A DNA stretch of 64,000 bases from Provencibacterium sp. (GCA_022793895.1 JAAWDS010000016.1:1-64000), one strand, 5' to 3'; positions 49,232 to 58,851 are shown, numbered from the stretch's first letter. Numbers and translations: made by a program. Notes: generated from the letters alone by a model not told the origin.

Positions 49232-51466
49232 TTATAGGGTCATCTGTTCCCCGATATCCTCCGGCCTGGGCAGCGCGCCGGCGGCGGGAAGGTTCTTGGG
49301 ACGGAAGCGGTGCGGGGAAGCGATGAGCTCCGGCGTGAAGGGAACGACGCTCTCCACGACTGCGTTTTTCTTCAGCGTCATGACGGCGACGCCCTGGGTG
49401 TTTTTGGTGGTTTTGGGAGAGACGGCCCCTGAATCCACGAGGAGCAGCCGCCCGCCGGAGGAGCGCAGCAGGAACTCGCCGTCCTCCCGGATCTGGAAGA
49501 AGGCGGCGACCGGACTCTTATCGCTGAAGGCGGTGAGCAGCTTTTTGCGCCGCTGCTTGGTCTGATAGGCGGCTAGGTCCACCTTGGCTACCTTGCCGTT
49601 CTCGAAGAAGAAGAGCATGTAGCCCTGATAGTCGTTGGTCGCGGCCATGTAGCGGGCGGATTCCCCCTCCTCCATGCCGAGTTTAGCGGGGATGTAATCT
49701 CCGAGCACGCTGGCCTTGGTATCGTCAAACTCATAGCAAAAGCTCTTATACACCTGCTGCTTGTTGGTGAAGAAGAGCAGATCCCAGGCGTTGCCCGCCT
49801 CGCCGGTCTGGGTGATGCGGTCCCCCTCCTTGAGCATCTGCTCGCCGGACATGCGCAGGGATTGCGGGGTGATTTTTTTGAAGTACCCGTTTTCGGTGAA
49901 GAACAGGCTGACCGGATAATCGGGAGCTGCCTCCGCTTCCGGCGCGCCCTCGTCCGGATCGGGATGAATGATCATGCTCTTGCGGGGCTGGCCAAATTTT
50001 TTGGCTACCTCCTTGAGCTCGGCGATGATGAGCGCCTTGATCTTCTGGGCGGAGGAAACGATCTCCTCCATTTTGGCAATTTCGTCGCGCAGAGCGCCGA
50101 TCTCCTCGGTGCGCTTGAGGATGTATTCCCGGTTGAGGTGGCGCAGCCGGATCTCGGCGACATATTCGGCCTGGGTTTCATCGATCCCGAAGCCGATCAT
50201 CAGGTTGGGGACCACCTCTTTTTCCTGCTCGGTCTCGCGGACGATGCGTACCGCCTTGTCGATATCCAGCAGGATTTTGCTTAAGCCCTCCAGCAGATGG
50301 AGCTTTTCCTTGCACTTGTTCAGATCAAAGTAGATCCGCCTTTTAACGCATTCGGTCCGGAAGGCTATCCATTCCTCCAGCAGCTCGCGCACCCCCATCA
50401 CGCGGGGGCTGCCTGCGATCAGGACGTTGAAGTTGCAGGAGAAGGAATCCTCCAGCGGGGAGAGCCGGAACAGCCGCTGCATGAGCTTATCCGGGTCGGC
50501 GCCGCGCTTGAGATCGATGGTCAGCTTCAGGCCGTTCAGGTCGGTTTCATCGCGCAGGTAGGATATTTCCCGGATCTTCCCCTGCTTGATGAGCTCAACG
50601 ATTTTATCCATAATCGTCTCGACGGCGGTCGAGGGCGGGATCTCGGTCACTTCAATGCAGTTGTTCTCCTTATCGAACCGCCAGCGCGCGCGCACCCGGA
50701 TGCTCCCGCGGCCGGTGCGGTAGAGCTTTTCCATGGCGGCCTCGTCATAGAGGATAAAGCCGCCGCCGGGAAAGTCCGGTCCGCCGAGCGTCAACGCAAT
50801 GTCGTGCTCCGGGTTGCGTAAGAGCGCGACGGTGGTTTCGCAGACCTCCTGTAGATTAAACGGACAGATGGAGGAGGCCATTCCGACGGCGATGCCCACG
50901 TTGGAGTTGACGAGGATGGTGGGGAAGCGCACCGGCAGGAGGACCGGCTCCTTGAGCGTGCCGTCGTAGTTATCCACCATATCCACCGTGTCGCGGTCGA
51001 TCTCCTCGAAGAGATCGCCGGCAATGGGGGCGAGCTTGACCTCGGTATAGCGGGGGGCGGCGCAGACCATATCGCGGGAATAGGCTTTCCCGAAATTGCC
51101 CTTGGAGTCTACATAGGGGTGTAAGAGCGCCTCATAGCCGCGCGACATGCGCACCATGGTATCATAGATTGGCCGGTCGCCATGGGGGTTCAGCTTCATC
51201 GTCGCCCCGACGACGTTGGCCGACTTGGTGCGCGCGCCCTTTAAAAGGTTCATTCCATACATCGTGTAAAGCAGCTTGCGGTGGGAGGGCTTGAAGCCGT
51301 CGATCTCCGGGATGGCGCGCGAGACAATGACGCTCATTGCATAGGGCATATAATTTTTTTCGAGCGTTTCGGTGATCGGCTGATCGATCATAACGCCCGC
51401 ATTTTCAATCACTGCGTTGCCGTTTTCGGGCCTTTTGGTTTGTTTCTCTTTCTTTGCTCTTGCCAT
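49232..51466 (-). CDS. Type IIA topoisomerase subunit A (ParC/GyrA-like)
   Basis: 744 residues. DNA-cleaving subunit of a type IIA topoisomerase. Start of the core: NYMPYAMSVIVSRAIPEIDGFKPSHRKLLYTMYG in parts; catalytic tyrosine Y140 (CAAPRYTEVKL); FPTILVNSNVGIAVGMAS. The C-terminal beta-pinwheel (ENGYFKKITPQ, NGKVAKVDLAAYQTKQRRKKL) is shorter than in true GyrA and lacks an obvious GyrA box, which suggests a topo IV-like enzyme. It follows the subunit B gene by 77 bases on the same strand. Confidence 0.9.
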   Translation of the reverse strand: MARAKKEKQTKRPENGNAVIENAGVMIDQPITETLEKNYMPYAMSVIVSRAIPEIDGFKPSHRKLLYTMYGMNLLKGARTKSANVVGATMKLNPHGDRPIYDTMVRMSRGYEALLHPYVDSKGNFGKAYSRDMVCAAPRYTEVKLAPIAGDLFEEIDRDTVDMVDNYDGTLKEPVLLPVRFPTILVNSNVGIAVGMASSICPFNLQEVCETTVALLRNPEHDIALTLGGPDFPGGGFILYDEAAMEKLYRTGRGSIRVRARWRFDKENNCIEVTEIPPSTAVETIMDKIVELIKQGKIREISYLRDETDLNGLKLTIDLKRGADPDKLMQRLFRLSPLEDSFSCNFNVLIAGSPRVMGVRELLEEWIAFRTECVKRRIYFDLNKCKEKLHLLEGLSKILLDIDKAVRIVRETEQEKEVVPNLMIGFGIDETQAEYVAEIRLRHLNREYILKRTEEIGALRDEIAKMEEIVSSAQKIKALIIAELKEVAKKFGQPRKSMIIHPDPDEGAPEAEAAPDYPVSLFFTENGYFKKITPQSLRMSGEQMLKEGDRITQTGEAGNAWDLLFFTNKQQVYKSFCYEFDDTKASVLGDYIPAKLGMEEGESARYMAATNDYQGYMLFFFENGKVAKVDLAAYQTKQRRKKLLTAFSDKSPVAAFFQIREDGEFLLRSSGGRLLLVDSGAVSPKTTKNTQGVAVMTLKKNAVVESVVPFTPELIASPHRFRPKNLPAAGALPRPEDIGEQMTL

Positions 51467-51543
51467 GGCAGTCCTTTCTCCTGTGGGGTTTCCGCTCGGA
51501 ACGGTAAAAACAATACGCCCGGCCTGCCGGGGGGCCGGCGGAT

Positions 51544-53523
51544 TTAGCTGATATCGGCGGCGTCGAGGTAAAGCGCCCCGTTTTGGGCGATAAACTCCTT
51601 GCGCCCATCCAGGTTATCCCCTAAAAGCAATTCAAACATGGCGGCGGTCGCCGCCGCTTCGGCGGGCGTGACCTTGATGAGCCGCCGGGTGGCGGGGTTC
51701 ATCGTGGTCAGCCACATCATATCCGGTTCGTTTTCGCCAAGCCCCTTGGAGCGCTGAATGGTGTATTTCGCTTTGCCGATTTCGGCCAGCGCCTGCGCCT
51801 TCTCCGCTTCGTTATAGGCAAAATACACCTTGTCCTTGGTGTTGATTTCATAGAGCGGGGATTCGGCGATATAGACAAAGCCCTTTTCGATGAGGGTGGG
51901 GGCCAGGGTATAGAGCATGGTTAAAATGAGGGTGCGGATCTGGAAGCCGTCCTCGTCGGCATCGGTGCAGATGATGACCTTGTTCCACCGCAGCCCGGAG
52001 AGATCGAAGCTCGACAGCTCGCGGTTGGCCTTGCCGGTCAGCTCCACCCCGCAGCCCAGCACCTTAAAAATGTCGGTGATGATCTCGTTCTTGAAGATTT
52101 TATCCACATTGGCCTTCAGGCAGTTTAGGATCTTGCCCCTCACCGGGATGATTGCCTGGAACTGCGCATCCCGCCCCAGCTTACAGGAGCCGAGCGCCGA
52201 ATCGCCCTCCACGATATAGATCTCCCGCTCGCCCACATCGCGCGAACGGCAGTCCACAAACTTCTGTACCCGGTTGGAAAGATCGATGGAACCCGCCAGC
52301 TTCTTTTTCAGGTTGAGGCGGGTCTTTTCGGCGTTCTCCCGCGAGCGCTTGTTAACGAGCACCTGCTCGGCTATCTTCTGCGCGTCGTCCGGGTTTTCGA
52401 TGAAATAGATCTGTAGGTTCTGCTTGAGGAACTCGGTCATCGATTCGGCGATGAAGCGGTTGGTAATCGCCTTTTTGGTCTGGTTCTCATAGGAGGTTTG
52501 GGTGGAGAAGGAGGAGGAAACGAGCGTTAAGCAGTCCTCCACATCGGTGAAGGATACCTTGCTCTCCCCTTTTAGATATTTCCCGTTTTGCTTGAGGTAG
52601 CCGTCCACCGCGCTGACGAAGGCCAGGCGCACCGCCTTTTCCGGGGAACCGCCATGCTCAAGGAAGCTGGAGTTGTGGTAATATTCGATTTGCGGATGCT
52701 GGTTGGAGAAGCAGAAGGCGACCGACAGCTTCACTTTATAGGGGGCCTTATCCTCCCGGTCGCGGCCCTGCCGCTGCGCTTCGAAATACTGCGCCGGCGT
52801 CAGCCGCTCCTCGCCGACCAGCTCGGCCACATAGTCTCGAATCCCGTTTTGATAGTAAAATTCAGTGGTTTCAAAGCCCTTTTCCGACTGGTTTTTAAAC
52901 ACGAAGGTAACGCCGGGGTTGACCACCGCTTGCCGCTTGATGATGCTGGCATAATATTCGGCGGGGATAGCGATGTCGGTGAAAACTTCGAGGTCCGGCT
53001 TCCAACGGATGCGGGATCCGGTCTTTTTGCGGGTAGAGGGCTCCTTGTGCAGCCCGCCGACATTTTCCCCCTTTTCAAAGCGCAGGGTATAGCGGAAGCC
53101 GCCGGTATGGATTTCCACCTCCATGTATTCCGAAGCATATTGGGTAGCGCAGGCGCCCAGGCCGTTGAGACCCAGCGAGAACTCATAGCTCCCGGCGCTC
53201 TGGTTGTCGTATTTTCCGCCGGCATAGAGCTCGCAGAAAACCAGCTCCCAGTTGTAGCGGCCTTCCTTTTCGTTGTAATCCACCGGGCAGCCGCGCCCAA
53301 AATCCTCCACCTCGATCGAGTAGTCGGCATAGCGGGTGATGAGAATGCGGTCTCCGTACCCTTCGCGCGCCTCGTCAATGGCGTTGGAGAGGATTTCGAA
53401 CATCGAGTGCTCGCAGCCTTCGATCCCATCCGAACCGAAGATGACCGCCGGGCGTTTGCGTACCCGGTCGGCCCCCTTCAGCGCGGAAATGCTTTGATTG
53501 TCGTATGCGGTGTTCTTTGCCAT
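51544..53523 (-). CDS. Type IIA topoisomerase subunit B (ParE/GyrB-like)
   Basis: 659 residues. ATPase subunit partner of the next gene. GHKL fold: EILSNAIDEAREGYG (about 44-57), VEDFGRGCPVD and GLNGLGACATQYAS. The Toprim part shows the catalytic Glu and acidic cluster EIYIVEGDSALG and CTDADEDGFQI, then RSKGLGENEPDMMW. Several motifs differ from textbook forms (DGRGIP becomes DFGRGCP), so this is a divergent clostridial second topoisomerase and probably not the main gyrase. Confidence 0.9.
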   Translation of the reverse strand: MAKNTAYDNQSISALKGADRVRKRPAVIFGSDGIEGCEHSMFEILSNAIDEAREGYGDRILITRYADYSIEVEDFGRGCPVDYNEKEGRYNWELVFCELYAGGKYDNQSAGSYEFSLGLNGLGACATQYASEYMEVEIHTGGFRYTLRFEKGENVGGLHKEPSTRKKTGSRIRWKPDLEVFTDIAIPAEYYASIIKRQAVVNPGVTFVFKNQSEKGFETTEFYYQNGIRDYVAELVGEERLTPAQYFEAQRQGRDREDKAPYKVKLSVAFCFSNQHPQIEYYHNSSFLEHGGSPEKAVRLAFVSAVDGYLKQNGKYLKGESKVSFTDVEDCLTLVSSSFSTQTSYENQTKKAITNRFIAESMTEFLKQNLQIYFIENPDDAQKIAEQVLVNKRSRENAEKTRLNLKKKLAGSIDLSNRVQKFVDCRSRDVGEREIYIVEGDSALGSCKLGRDAQFQAIIPVRGKILNCLKANVDKIFKNEIITDIFKVLGCGVELTGKANRELSSFDLSGLRWNKVIICTDADEDGFQIRTLILTMLYTLAPTLIEKGFVYIAESPLYEINTKDKVYFAYNEAEKAQALAEIGKAKYTIQRSKGLGENEPDMMWLTTMNPATRRLIKVTPAEAAATAAMFELLLGDNLDGRKEFIAQNGALYLDAADIS

Positions 53524-53628
53524 GTATATGACCTTTCCTTTTTATGGTTATCCATCCATTCCAGGCTTGACCGGATGTTTTTATATCCAGCGGCCTCTCT
53601 GAAAGCCGGGCCAAGGACGCTACCTTTT

Positions 53629-53657
53629 ATTAAACCTAATTTTCCTCTTTTTGTCAA
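53629..53657 (-). promoter_or_regulatory. Promoter of the topoisomerase operon
   Basis: TTGACA, 17 bases, TTTAAT on the minus strand, about 105 bases upstream of subunit B. Confidence 0.8.
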
Positions 53658-53801
53658 TGGGCGTTTTGGCCGGGAGTGAAGGCGTTCCTGCAAGAGTTTA
53701 TGCTGCTCATGCGGCGGGAAAGTATGCAGGAAAAATGTGACGGTAAAAAAAAGAAGGGAAGCCGGAGCTGCCGCGCCGCGAAAGGTTCTTTGAACGGAAA
53801 G

Positions 53802-53885
53802 AGGAGTTGTAAAAAACGCGCTGCGTTTTTTACAACTCCTTAGAAACAGCGCTATTTCCGGTTTCTGCAAAGCGGAAGGGCGGTT
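53802..53885. repeat. Hairpin plus right-end fragment of the interspersed repeat
   Basis: An 18-bp perfect stem, AGGAGTTGTAAAAAACGC with its complement around GCT, is followed by CGGTTTCTGCAAAGCGGAAG, which resembles the right arm of the repeat near 40.65 kb. The stem core GTAAAAAACGC is shared with the hairpin at 54953-54989. The 53524-53955 interval otherwise holds only the topoisomerase promoter. Confidence 0.55.
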
Positions 53886-53955
53886 CCCATGATTTTTTTT
53901 ACGGATTGGCCGGGCATTTTGCAGGCTTTTCCGATGGTCCGTTAACCAGGGCGGG

Positions 53956-54873
53956 CTATTTCGCCAACGTCCGGAAGAGATCCTCAAAGAGCCGGTCGCG
54001 GCGGATGTGATAGACATAGCGGATAAAGTGCCGGGTATTGTCAAACGCATAGCGGTCGTCGTATTCCGGGATGGGGCTGTGCTCCAGCCTGTCCAGCATA
54101 AACTCCCCGTCCAACAGCCAGGCGACTGCCGTAACGTCCCAGATAGTCCTTGTCCAGCAGGGGCCGCCGCCATCCTCCAGCGCCTGGGAGGTGGTATAAT
54201 CCACCAGATAATCGCACAGCGCATTTTTGCCGCGCAGCCAGTGCTCCAGCTCTGGGCCGCTGGTGGTGAAGGCGGAAACCACCCCTGCGCAGGGGAGCTG
54301 CACCAGAGCGACGCCGCAGCCGAAAACGATGCGGGCGGCGGCTACATCCTGAAGCAGATTAAACTCCTTATTATCCGGCCAATGGTAGGCGTTGCCTCCC
54401 AGCCAGACCAGAACGATCCTTTCCCGGATGGCGGGCTCGATCAGCAGGGCGGAGGCTACGTTGGTAATCGCGCCGATCGCCACCACATACAGAGGCCTGT
54501 CCGCGCTGTAACCCATCGCCAGCTTGGCCAGGTGCTCCGCAGCCGGGGAACGCACCGGTTCGGTCTCCGAGGGGAGGTAGCGGTCCGAACCCTTATAGAC
54601 GAGGGGCTCTAAATCCCTGCGCCCCATCAGCGAGAGAATGTTTAAAATTTCCTGATAGCTTTTTTCCATCCCTTGCCGGACATTTTCCGCTCTTACGTTC
54701 AAAAAAGGCGCGGCATAGATTCCCTTGAGCTTTAATTTGTGGTCGGATTTGATGAGGTATGCCAGCGCATATTGATCGTCGATTTCGTTGTAAGTGTCGG
54801 TATCGATGACGACATCGACCGGCCCGGACGGTTTTTCCAGCCTTTTGAGCAGCGCGAGGTTATCAATGGACAT
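53956..54873 (-). CDS. Nucleoside hydrolase-family protein
   Basis: 305 residues of the inosine-uridine nucleoside hydrolase family, which split N-glycosidic bonds of nucleosides. The calcium-binding aspartate cluster reads DTDTYNEIDDQYALAY (residues 24-39), two residues longer than the common DTDxGxDD. Later parts are YVVAIGAITNVASALL and GGNAYHWPDNKEFN, and the C-terminal IWDVTAVAWLL holds the last Asp. This longer motif marks a distinct subgroup, so the substrate may not be a standard nucleoside. Single gene. Confidence 0.87.
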   Translation of the reverse strand: MSIDNLALLKRLEKPSGPVDVVIDTDTYNEIDDQYALAYLIKSDHKLKLKGIYAAPFLNVRAENVRQGMEKSYQEILNILSLMGRRDLEPLVYKGSDRYLPSETEPVRSPAAEHLAKLAMGYSADRPLYVVAIGAITNVASALLIEPAIRERIVLVWLGGNAYHWPDNKEFNLLQDVAAARIVFGCGVALVQLPCAGVVSAFTTSGPELEHWLRGKNALCDYLVDYTTSQALEDGGGPCWTRTIWDVTAVAWLLDGEFMLDRLEHSPIPEYDDRYAFDNTRHFIRYVYHIRRDRLFEDLFRTLAK

Positions 54874-54952
54874 ATTTCCACCTCATTTTGTCAAAGATGA
54901 TGTTTCCACTTCATCATAGCACCCCGTATGGGGCTTGTAAAGCAAAAGATTC

Positions 54953-54989
54953 GGGGCTGTAAAAAACGCATTGCGTTTTTTACAGCCCC
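54953..54989 (-). terminator. Terminator of the HelD-like gene
   Basis: GGGGCTGTAAAAAACGCA pairs with TGCGTTTTTTACAGCCCC. On the plus strand TTTTT follows. It lies 3' of the helicase gene and upstream of the nucleoside hydrolase. Confidence 0.85.
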
Positions 54990-55010
54990 TTTTTACCCAA
55001 TGGGGAAGGT

Positions 55011-57170
55011 TCAGCCGGCCGCTTCCTCCTCTTCCAGCAAGCCCCTCAGCGGTTCGCTGGGCTCTTCGCTGTAAAAAAGGTTGAGCCGGTGGAGCGGGCG
55101 GGTCATTGCGACATAGAGCAGATGCATATCCATCCGCCGCTGCGGGCAGTAAAGGCTGCCGGAAACCTCCGGCAGCAAAACGCCGTCAAACTCCAGCCCT
55201 TTCGCGAGATAGGCGGGCAGAACGCAGAGCCCGCCGGAGTAATTGTCCAGCTCGCCGGTAATGAGCTCCGCCTGACTTTCCCATTTCTGCACGCCGGCAA
55301 AAATCTGTTCGCATTCGGAAACGGTCTTTCCCAGAATGGCAATCGAGACGAGCCCCTCCCGCCGGTATTCCTCCACCGTCTGTTTCAATAAGGAAGGGAG
55401 CCGCCCCTCCCCGGCCTTTTGCAGCCGGACGGGCTTCCCATGGCGGATAACGGGCGCGGCGGCGGAAAGCGCGAGGAAGCGGCTTACCCGGTTGGCGGCC
55501 TCCATGATTTCAATGGTCGTCCGGTAGCTTTTGCGCATTTCGCACAGCAGCGATCCGGGGAAGAGCGCCAGCACCTCCTCCCAGCCGGCGACGGCGCGGT
55601 ATTGGTAGATCGACTGCATCAGATCCCCGACGATGGTGAAGGTGCTTGTACACAGCAGCCCGCGCAGCACGAGGTAGTGAAAAGCGCCCAGGTCCTGCGC
55701 CTCGTCTACGATGCAGTGTTTACAGGCTTGATAGCCGCCCGGGCCGCTGAGGCGCAGCCGGAGGTAGACCAGCGCGGGCAGATCCGCCGGGGAGACCTCC
55801 TTTTTGCGCAGGCGCGCCAGCGTTTCCTTCTTCAGCCGGGCGGTGCAGCCGCAGTCCATGCAATCGGCCTCACATCCTTGAAGAAACTGGCGGTAGAGGG
55901 TGAGAATCTTCACGCGCACCCGTTGGAAGAAGTTTTTGAGCGAGGACCGGCAGTCCTTCTCCAACTCCCCTTCAATATAGGCGCGATCGCGGTGCAGCTT
56001 CATGAGCGCATCGCCCTTCGCCCCGGCATAGAGCGCTTGAAAGTGCTCTGAAACGACGCCTTCCAGCCGGTTGCGGCTTTGGTGCAGCCGGGAGGCGAGC
56101 AGCAGGACGCACTTCTCTACACGGGCGGCGACCGAGGCTCCGGCGGAGGCGGCGTCCTCCCACGCCTGCCGGACCGTTCCGGCGCTCAACAGCTCGCAGC
56201 CCCGCAGGGAAAAGCCTTCCTTCGGACACACCGTTTGCTCGTAGCGCTCCAGGAAACGATCCAGCGCGTCGCGGTAGGCCAGCGAGGTCTTATAAGCGTT
56301 GAGAGCGCCGTCCTCCGTTCCTTCAAAGAAGCGCGCATCCTCCCCGGCAGTATCTAGGAGGGTAAAGGGCTCGGAGAGGAACTGCTGCGCCAGCCCTTCA
56401 AAGGTCGTCTGCGGCACGCTGTCCACATCCAGATCCGGCAGCACCGCCGAGATGTAGCGGATAAAGAAGGGGTTCGGCCCCAGCACGAGGAATTGCTTGG
56501 CGGAAACGGTGTCGCGGTGGTTATAAACCAAAAAGGCGATGCGGTGCAGCGCCACCGTTGTTTTCCCGCTTCCGGCGACTCCCTGGACCACCAGCGTCCG
56601 GCTGAGCTTTTCACGGATGATGCGGTTCTGCTCGGATTGGATGGAGGCGACGATGTTTTTCAGCCGCGTATCCGCTCCCGCGCTCAGGTAAGGCTGTAGA
56701 AGCTCGTCGTTGGATACGGTGTCCACATCGGTGTAGGAGAGGAGCTGTCCGCCGGCGATCTCAAACTGGCGCTTGAGGCTGAGCCGCCCCTGTTCGATGC
56801 CGCCGGGGGCCTCATAGGAAACTTCGCCGACCGAGCTGTCATAGTAAAGGGTGGAGATGGGCGCGCGCCAGTCCACGGTGACAATGTTATTCTCGTCGTC
56901 CGAAATGCCGACCTTGCCGATGTAGCAGCGTTCCTCCTGCCGGCTGCCCCTGGCGGTAAAGTCAATCCGGGCAAAATAGGGGCGGTCCTGCCCGCGGTTC
57001 AGGCGCGCAATGCGGTTGTGCGTTTGCAGCATGAGCTCCCCAAGAAGGTCGGGATTCTGCGCGTGCATCCGGGGAAGAGCTGAAAAAAGCTCTTCGGCGG
57101 CTTCGGCCAACCGGCGGTAGGTGGCGATGGTGGCGGCAAGCTGCCGCCGCTCTTCTTCCAAAATGCTCAT
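55011..57170 (-). CDS. helD: HelD-like helicase / RNA polymerase recycling ATPase
   Basis: 719 residues of the superfamily 1 UvrD-like group. The N-terminal coiled-coil region (residues about 1-60) and YIGKVGISDDENNIVTVDWRAPISTLYYD in parts are typical of HelD, which uses ATP to free stalled RNA polymerase from DNA. Walker A is GVAGSGKTTVALHR (197-210), and motif II follows as IVDEAQDLG. Later motifs are GDLMQSIYQYRA and YVAMTRPLHRL. GGAGGG precedes the ATG. Single gene; a general DNA helicase is the alternative. Confidence 0.9.
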   Translation of the reverse strand: MSILEEERRQLAATIATYRRLAEAAEELFSALPRMHAQNPDLLGELMLQTHNRIARLNRGQDRPYFARIDFTARGSRQEERCYIGKVGISDDENNIVTVDWRAPISTLYYDSSVGEVSYEAPGGIEQGRLSLKRQFEIAGGQLLSYTDVDTVSNDELLQPYLSAGADTRLKNIVASIQSEQNRIIREKLSRTLVVQGVAGSGKTTVALHRIAFLVYNHRDTVSAKQFLVLGPNPFFIRYISAVLPDLDVDSVPQTTFEGLAQQFLSEPFTLLDTAGEDARFFEGTEDGALNAYKTSLAYRDALDRFLERYEQTVCPKEGFSLRGCELLSAGTVRQAWEDAASAGASVAARVEKCVLLLASRLHQSRNRLEGVVSEHFQALYAGAKGDALMKLHRDRAYIEGELEKDCRSSLKNFFQRVRVKILTLYRQFLQGCEADCMDCGCTARLKKETLARLRKKEVSPADLPALVYLRLRLSGPGGYQACKHCIVDEAQDLGAFHYLVLRGLLCTSTFTIVGDLMQSIYQYRAVAGWEEVLALFPGSLLCEMRKSYRTTIEIMEAANRVSRFLALSAAAPVIRHGKPVRLQKAGEGRLPSLLKQTVEEYRREGLVSIAILGKTVSECEQIFAGVQKWESQAELITGELDNYSGGLCVLPAYLAKGLEFDGVLLPEVSGSLYCPQRRMDMHLLYVAMTRPLHRLNLFYSEEPSEPLRGLLEEEEAAG

Positions 57171-57248
57171 CGTTTAGAACCCTCCCTTGTTCTGAAAAAC
57201 CTGTTTTTCATGGTTTATCTTTGTTCAAAAATGCGGAAAAGGGCATTT

Positions 57249-57277
57249 ATGATACCATAAACCGGAAAAAAATGCAA
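57249..57277 (-). promoter_or_regulatory. Predicted promoter of the helD-like gene
   Basis: TTGCAT, 17 bases, TATCAT on the minus strand. Confidence 0.65.
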
Positions 57278-57289
57278 GGGGATTCTTTA

Positions 57290-57321
57290 AATGCGCAATT
57301 CCTAATTTGTAATGCGCAATT
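57290..57321. repeat. Short direct repeat AATGCGCAATT
   Basis: AATGCGCAATT occurs twice, 21 bases apart, in AT-rich sequence between helD-like and ROK genes. Similar small repeats are seen in intergenic DNA of Clostridia; significance is unclear. Confidence 0.5.
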
Positions 57322-57415
57322 GGAAGAGAATTGGTAAAACAGCGGCGGAAAGCAGGACTTGTCCCGTCCGTTACAAAAACGCAAAAAACCTCCCATGATT
57401 GCGCGTTCCGGCCCT

Positions 57416-58531
57416 TCACAGCGTCAGCAGAAATTCCTCCAGCCACAGGGTGGCGGCGCCGAGCGCGGCGGCCTCCCGTTTGTATACGCAGGCCCGGATA
57501 TAATCCGCTTCCGGCTCAAAGGTGTTGCGCAGGGCGGCGCGCCGGCGCAGCGCGGGCAGTGCGTCCCCGATAAAGCGGCCGACGTAACCGCCGAGGATAA
57601 CGTCGCAGTCCAACAGCATCCGCAGGTTGTTGAGCGCTACGGCCAGATGATCCAAATAGAGCTCCCACACCGCGCCGAGCGCGGCGTCCCCTGCATGCAG
57701 CCGCCGGAAAAACTCCGGCAGGCTGCCGCCGGTGTGCGCATGGAGCAGCCCTGCGCGGCAATAGGCGTCCATGCAGCCCGTTTTGCCGCAGTAGCAGGGC
57801 CGTCCGCCGGGAAACAGGGTGGTGTGTCCCACCTCCCCCATGCGCAGGTTGCGACCGGGCCGCAGCCGCCGGTCGATGAGAATCGCGCTGCCCACGCTGT
57901 CGCTCAGCGAGAGATAGACGACATCCCGCAGCGACGCATCCGCCCGCACCTCGGCGATACAGCCTGCGTTGGCGTCGTTCAGCATGCGGCAGGGCGCGCC
58001 GGCCGCTTCCTCGATTTCCTGTGCGCACATGTCCTGAACGGACAGCGCATGCGAATACAACACCATATCCCCTTCCGCGCTGACAATACCGGGGATGGAC
58101 ACCCCGACGCCCAAGAGCGCGGCGGCCGGGAGATCTGCACAGAGCGCAGCGATATGGCCAGCCAGCGCCTGAAAGTAGGCGGGCGTGCGGGAGAAGGGGA
58201 GGGCGTGGACCGCGGTGCGCACCGCCTGTCCGGTAAGATCCGCCGCCACAAGGGTAACGCGGCGCGGGGTGATGTCCGCGCCGACGGAATAGCGCGCCTC
58301 CGGACAGGCTTTCCATGCGCGGGGCTTGCGCCCGCCGGTGGAATGAAATTCGCCCGACGCGCGCACCAGGCCCTCCTCCTCCAGCCGGCGCAGCCAGCCG
58401 GCGGCCGTGGGCGTGCTTACCTGGAGCGCATTCGCCAGCTCCTGGGTGGAAAAACAGCCCTTCTCCAAGATCCAGGCCGCAGCCTGCACGCTCCGGCTGC
58501 GCTGAACGCCAAAAAGATTTACCGCTTCCAA
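57416..58531 (-). CDS. ROK-family (NagC/XylR-type) transcriptional regulator
   Basis: 371 residues, starting with TTG eight bases after AGGAGG. Residues about 10-70 form a winged helix (STQELANALQVSTPTAAGWLRRLEEEGLV in parts). The remainder is the ROK fold: VGADITPRRVTLVAADLTG, GVGVSIPGIVS, the zinc site GEVGHTTLFPGGRPCYCGKTGCMDAYC in parts, and VILGGYVG. Such proteins repress sugar genes and respond to sugars or phosphosugars. It is divergent from a dehydrogenase/fructokinase pair, with a 25-bp palindrome in between. Confidence 0.93.
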   Translation of the reverse strand: MEAVNLFGVQRSRSVQAAAWILEKGCFSTQELANALQVSTPTAAGWLRRLEEEGLVRASGEFHSTGGRKPRAWKACPEARYSVGADITPRRVTLVAADLTGQAVRTAVHALPFSRTPAYFQALAGHIAALCADLPAAALLGVGVSIPGIVSAEGDMVLYSHALSVQDMCAQEIEEAAGAPCRMLNDANAGCIAEVRADASLRDVVYLSLSDSVGSAILIDRRLRPGRNLRMGEVGHTTLFPGGRPCYCGKTGCMDAYCRAGLLHAHTGGSLPEFFRRLHAGDAALGAVWELYLDHLAVALNNLRMLLDCDVILGGYVGRFIGDALPALRRRAALRNTFEPEADYIRACVYKREAAALGAATLWLEEFLLTL

Positions 58532-58584
58532 CCGGCTCTCCTCCTTCCGCCTCTGCGCTTCGGGTTCCCGCTTGTTCTGCTTTC

Positions 58585-58613
58585 ACTGTATCATAAACCA
58601 CGGGGTTTGTAAA
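58585..58613 (-). promoter_or_regulatory. Predicted promoter of the ROK gene
   Basis: TTTACA, 17 bases, TACAGT on the minus strand. Confidence 0.5.
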
Positions 58614-58759
58614 ATGATTTTATAAACTTCTGCGGCTCCTGCCGTTCAAGCGGCCGCCGGGCAGACCGCCAAAAAACAGAGCCAATTGTTGTTCACTTCT
58701 CCAAACTTCTCTCCAATGGCTTGACAACGCCCCCAAAAAGCCGCATTCTTATAACAGAT

Positions 58760-58784
58760 ACTTTTTAAACTGAATTTAAAAAGT
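58760..58784. promoter_or_regulatory. Candidate ROK operator palindrome
   Basis: ACTTTTTAAA and TTTAAAAAGT, 10-bp perfect arms with a five-base spacer, about 70 bases before the dehydrogenase start. AT-rich palindromes like this are typical NagC/XylR sites. Confidence 0.65.
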
Positions 58785-58851
58785 GCTCCGCCGGAAGGAA
58801 TACCGGCAAATGCGCGGGGCGCGATTGAGGGAATTGGAAAGGATGAACGAG

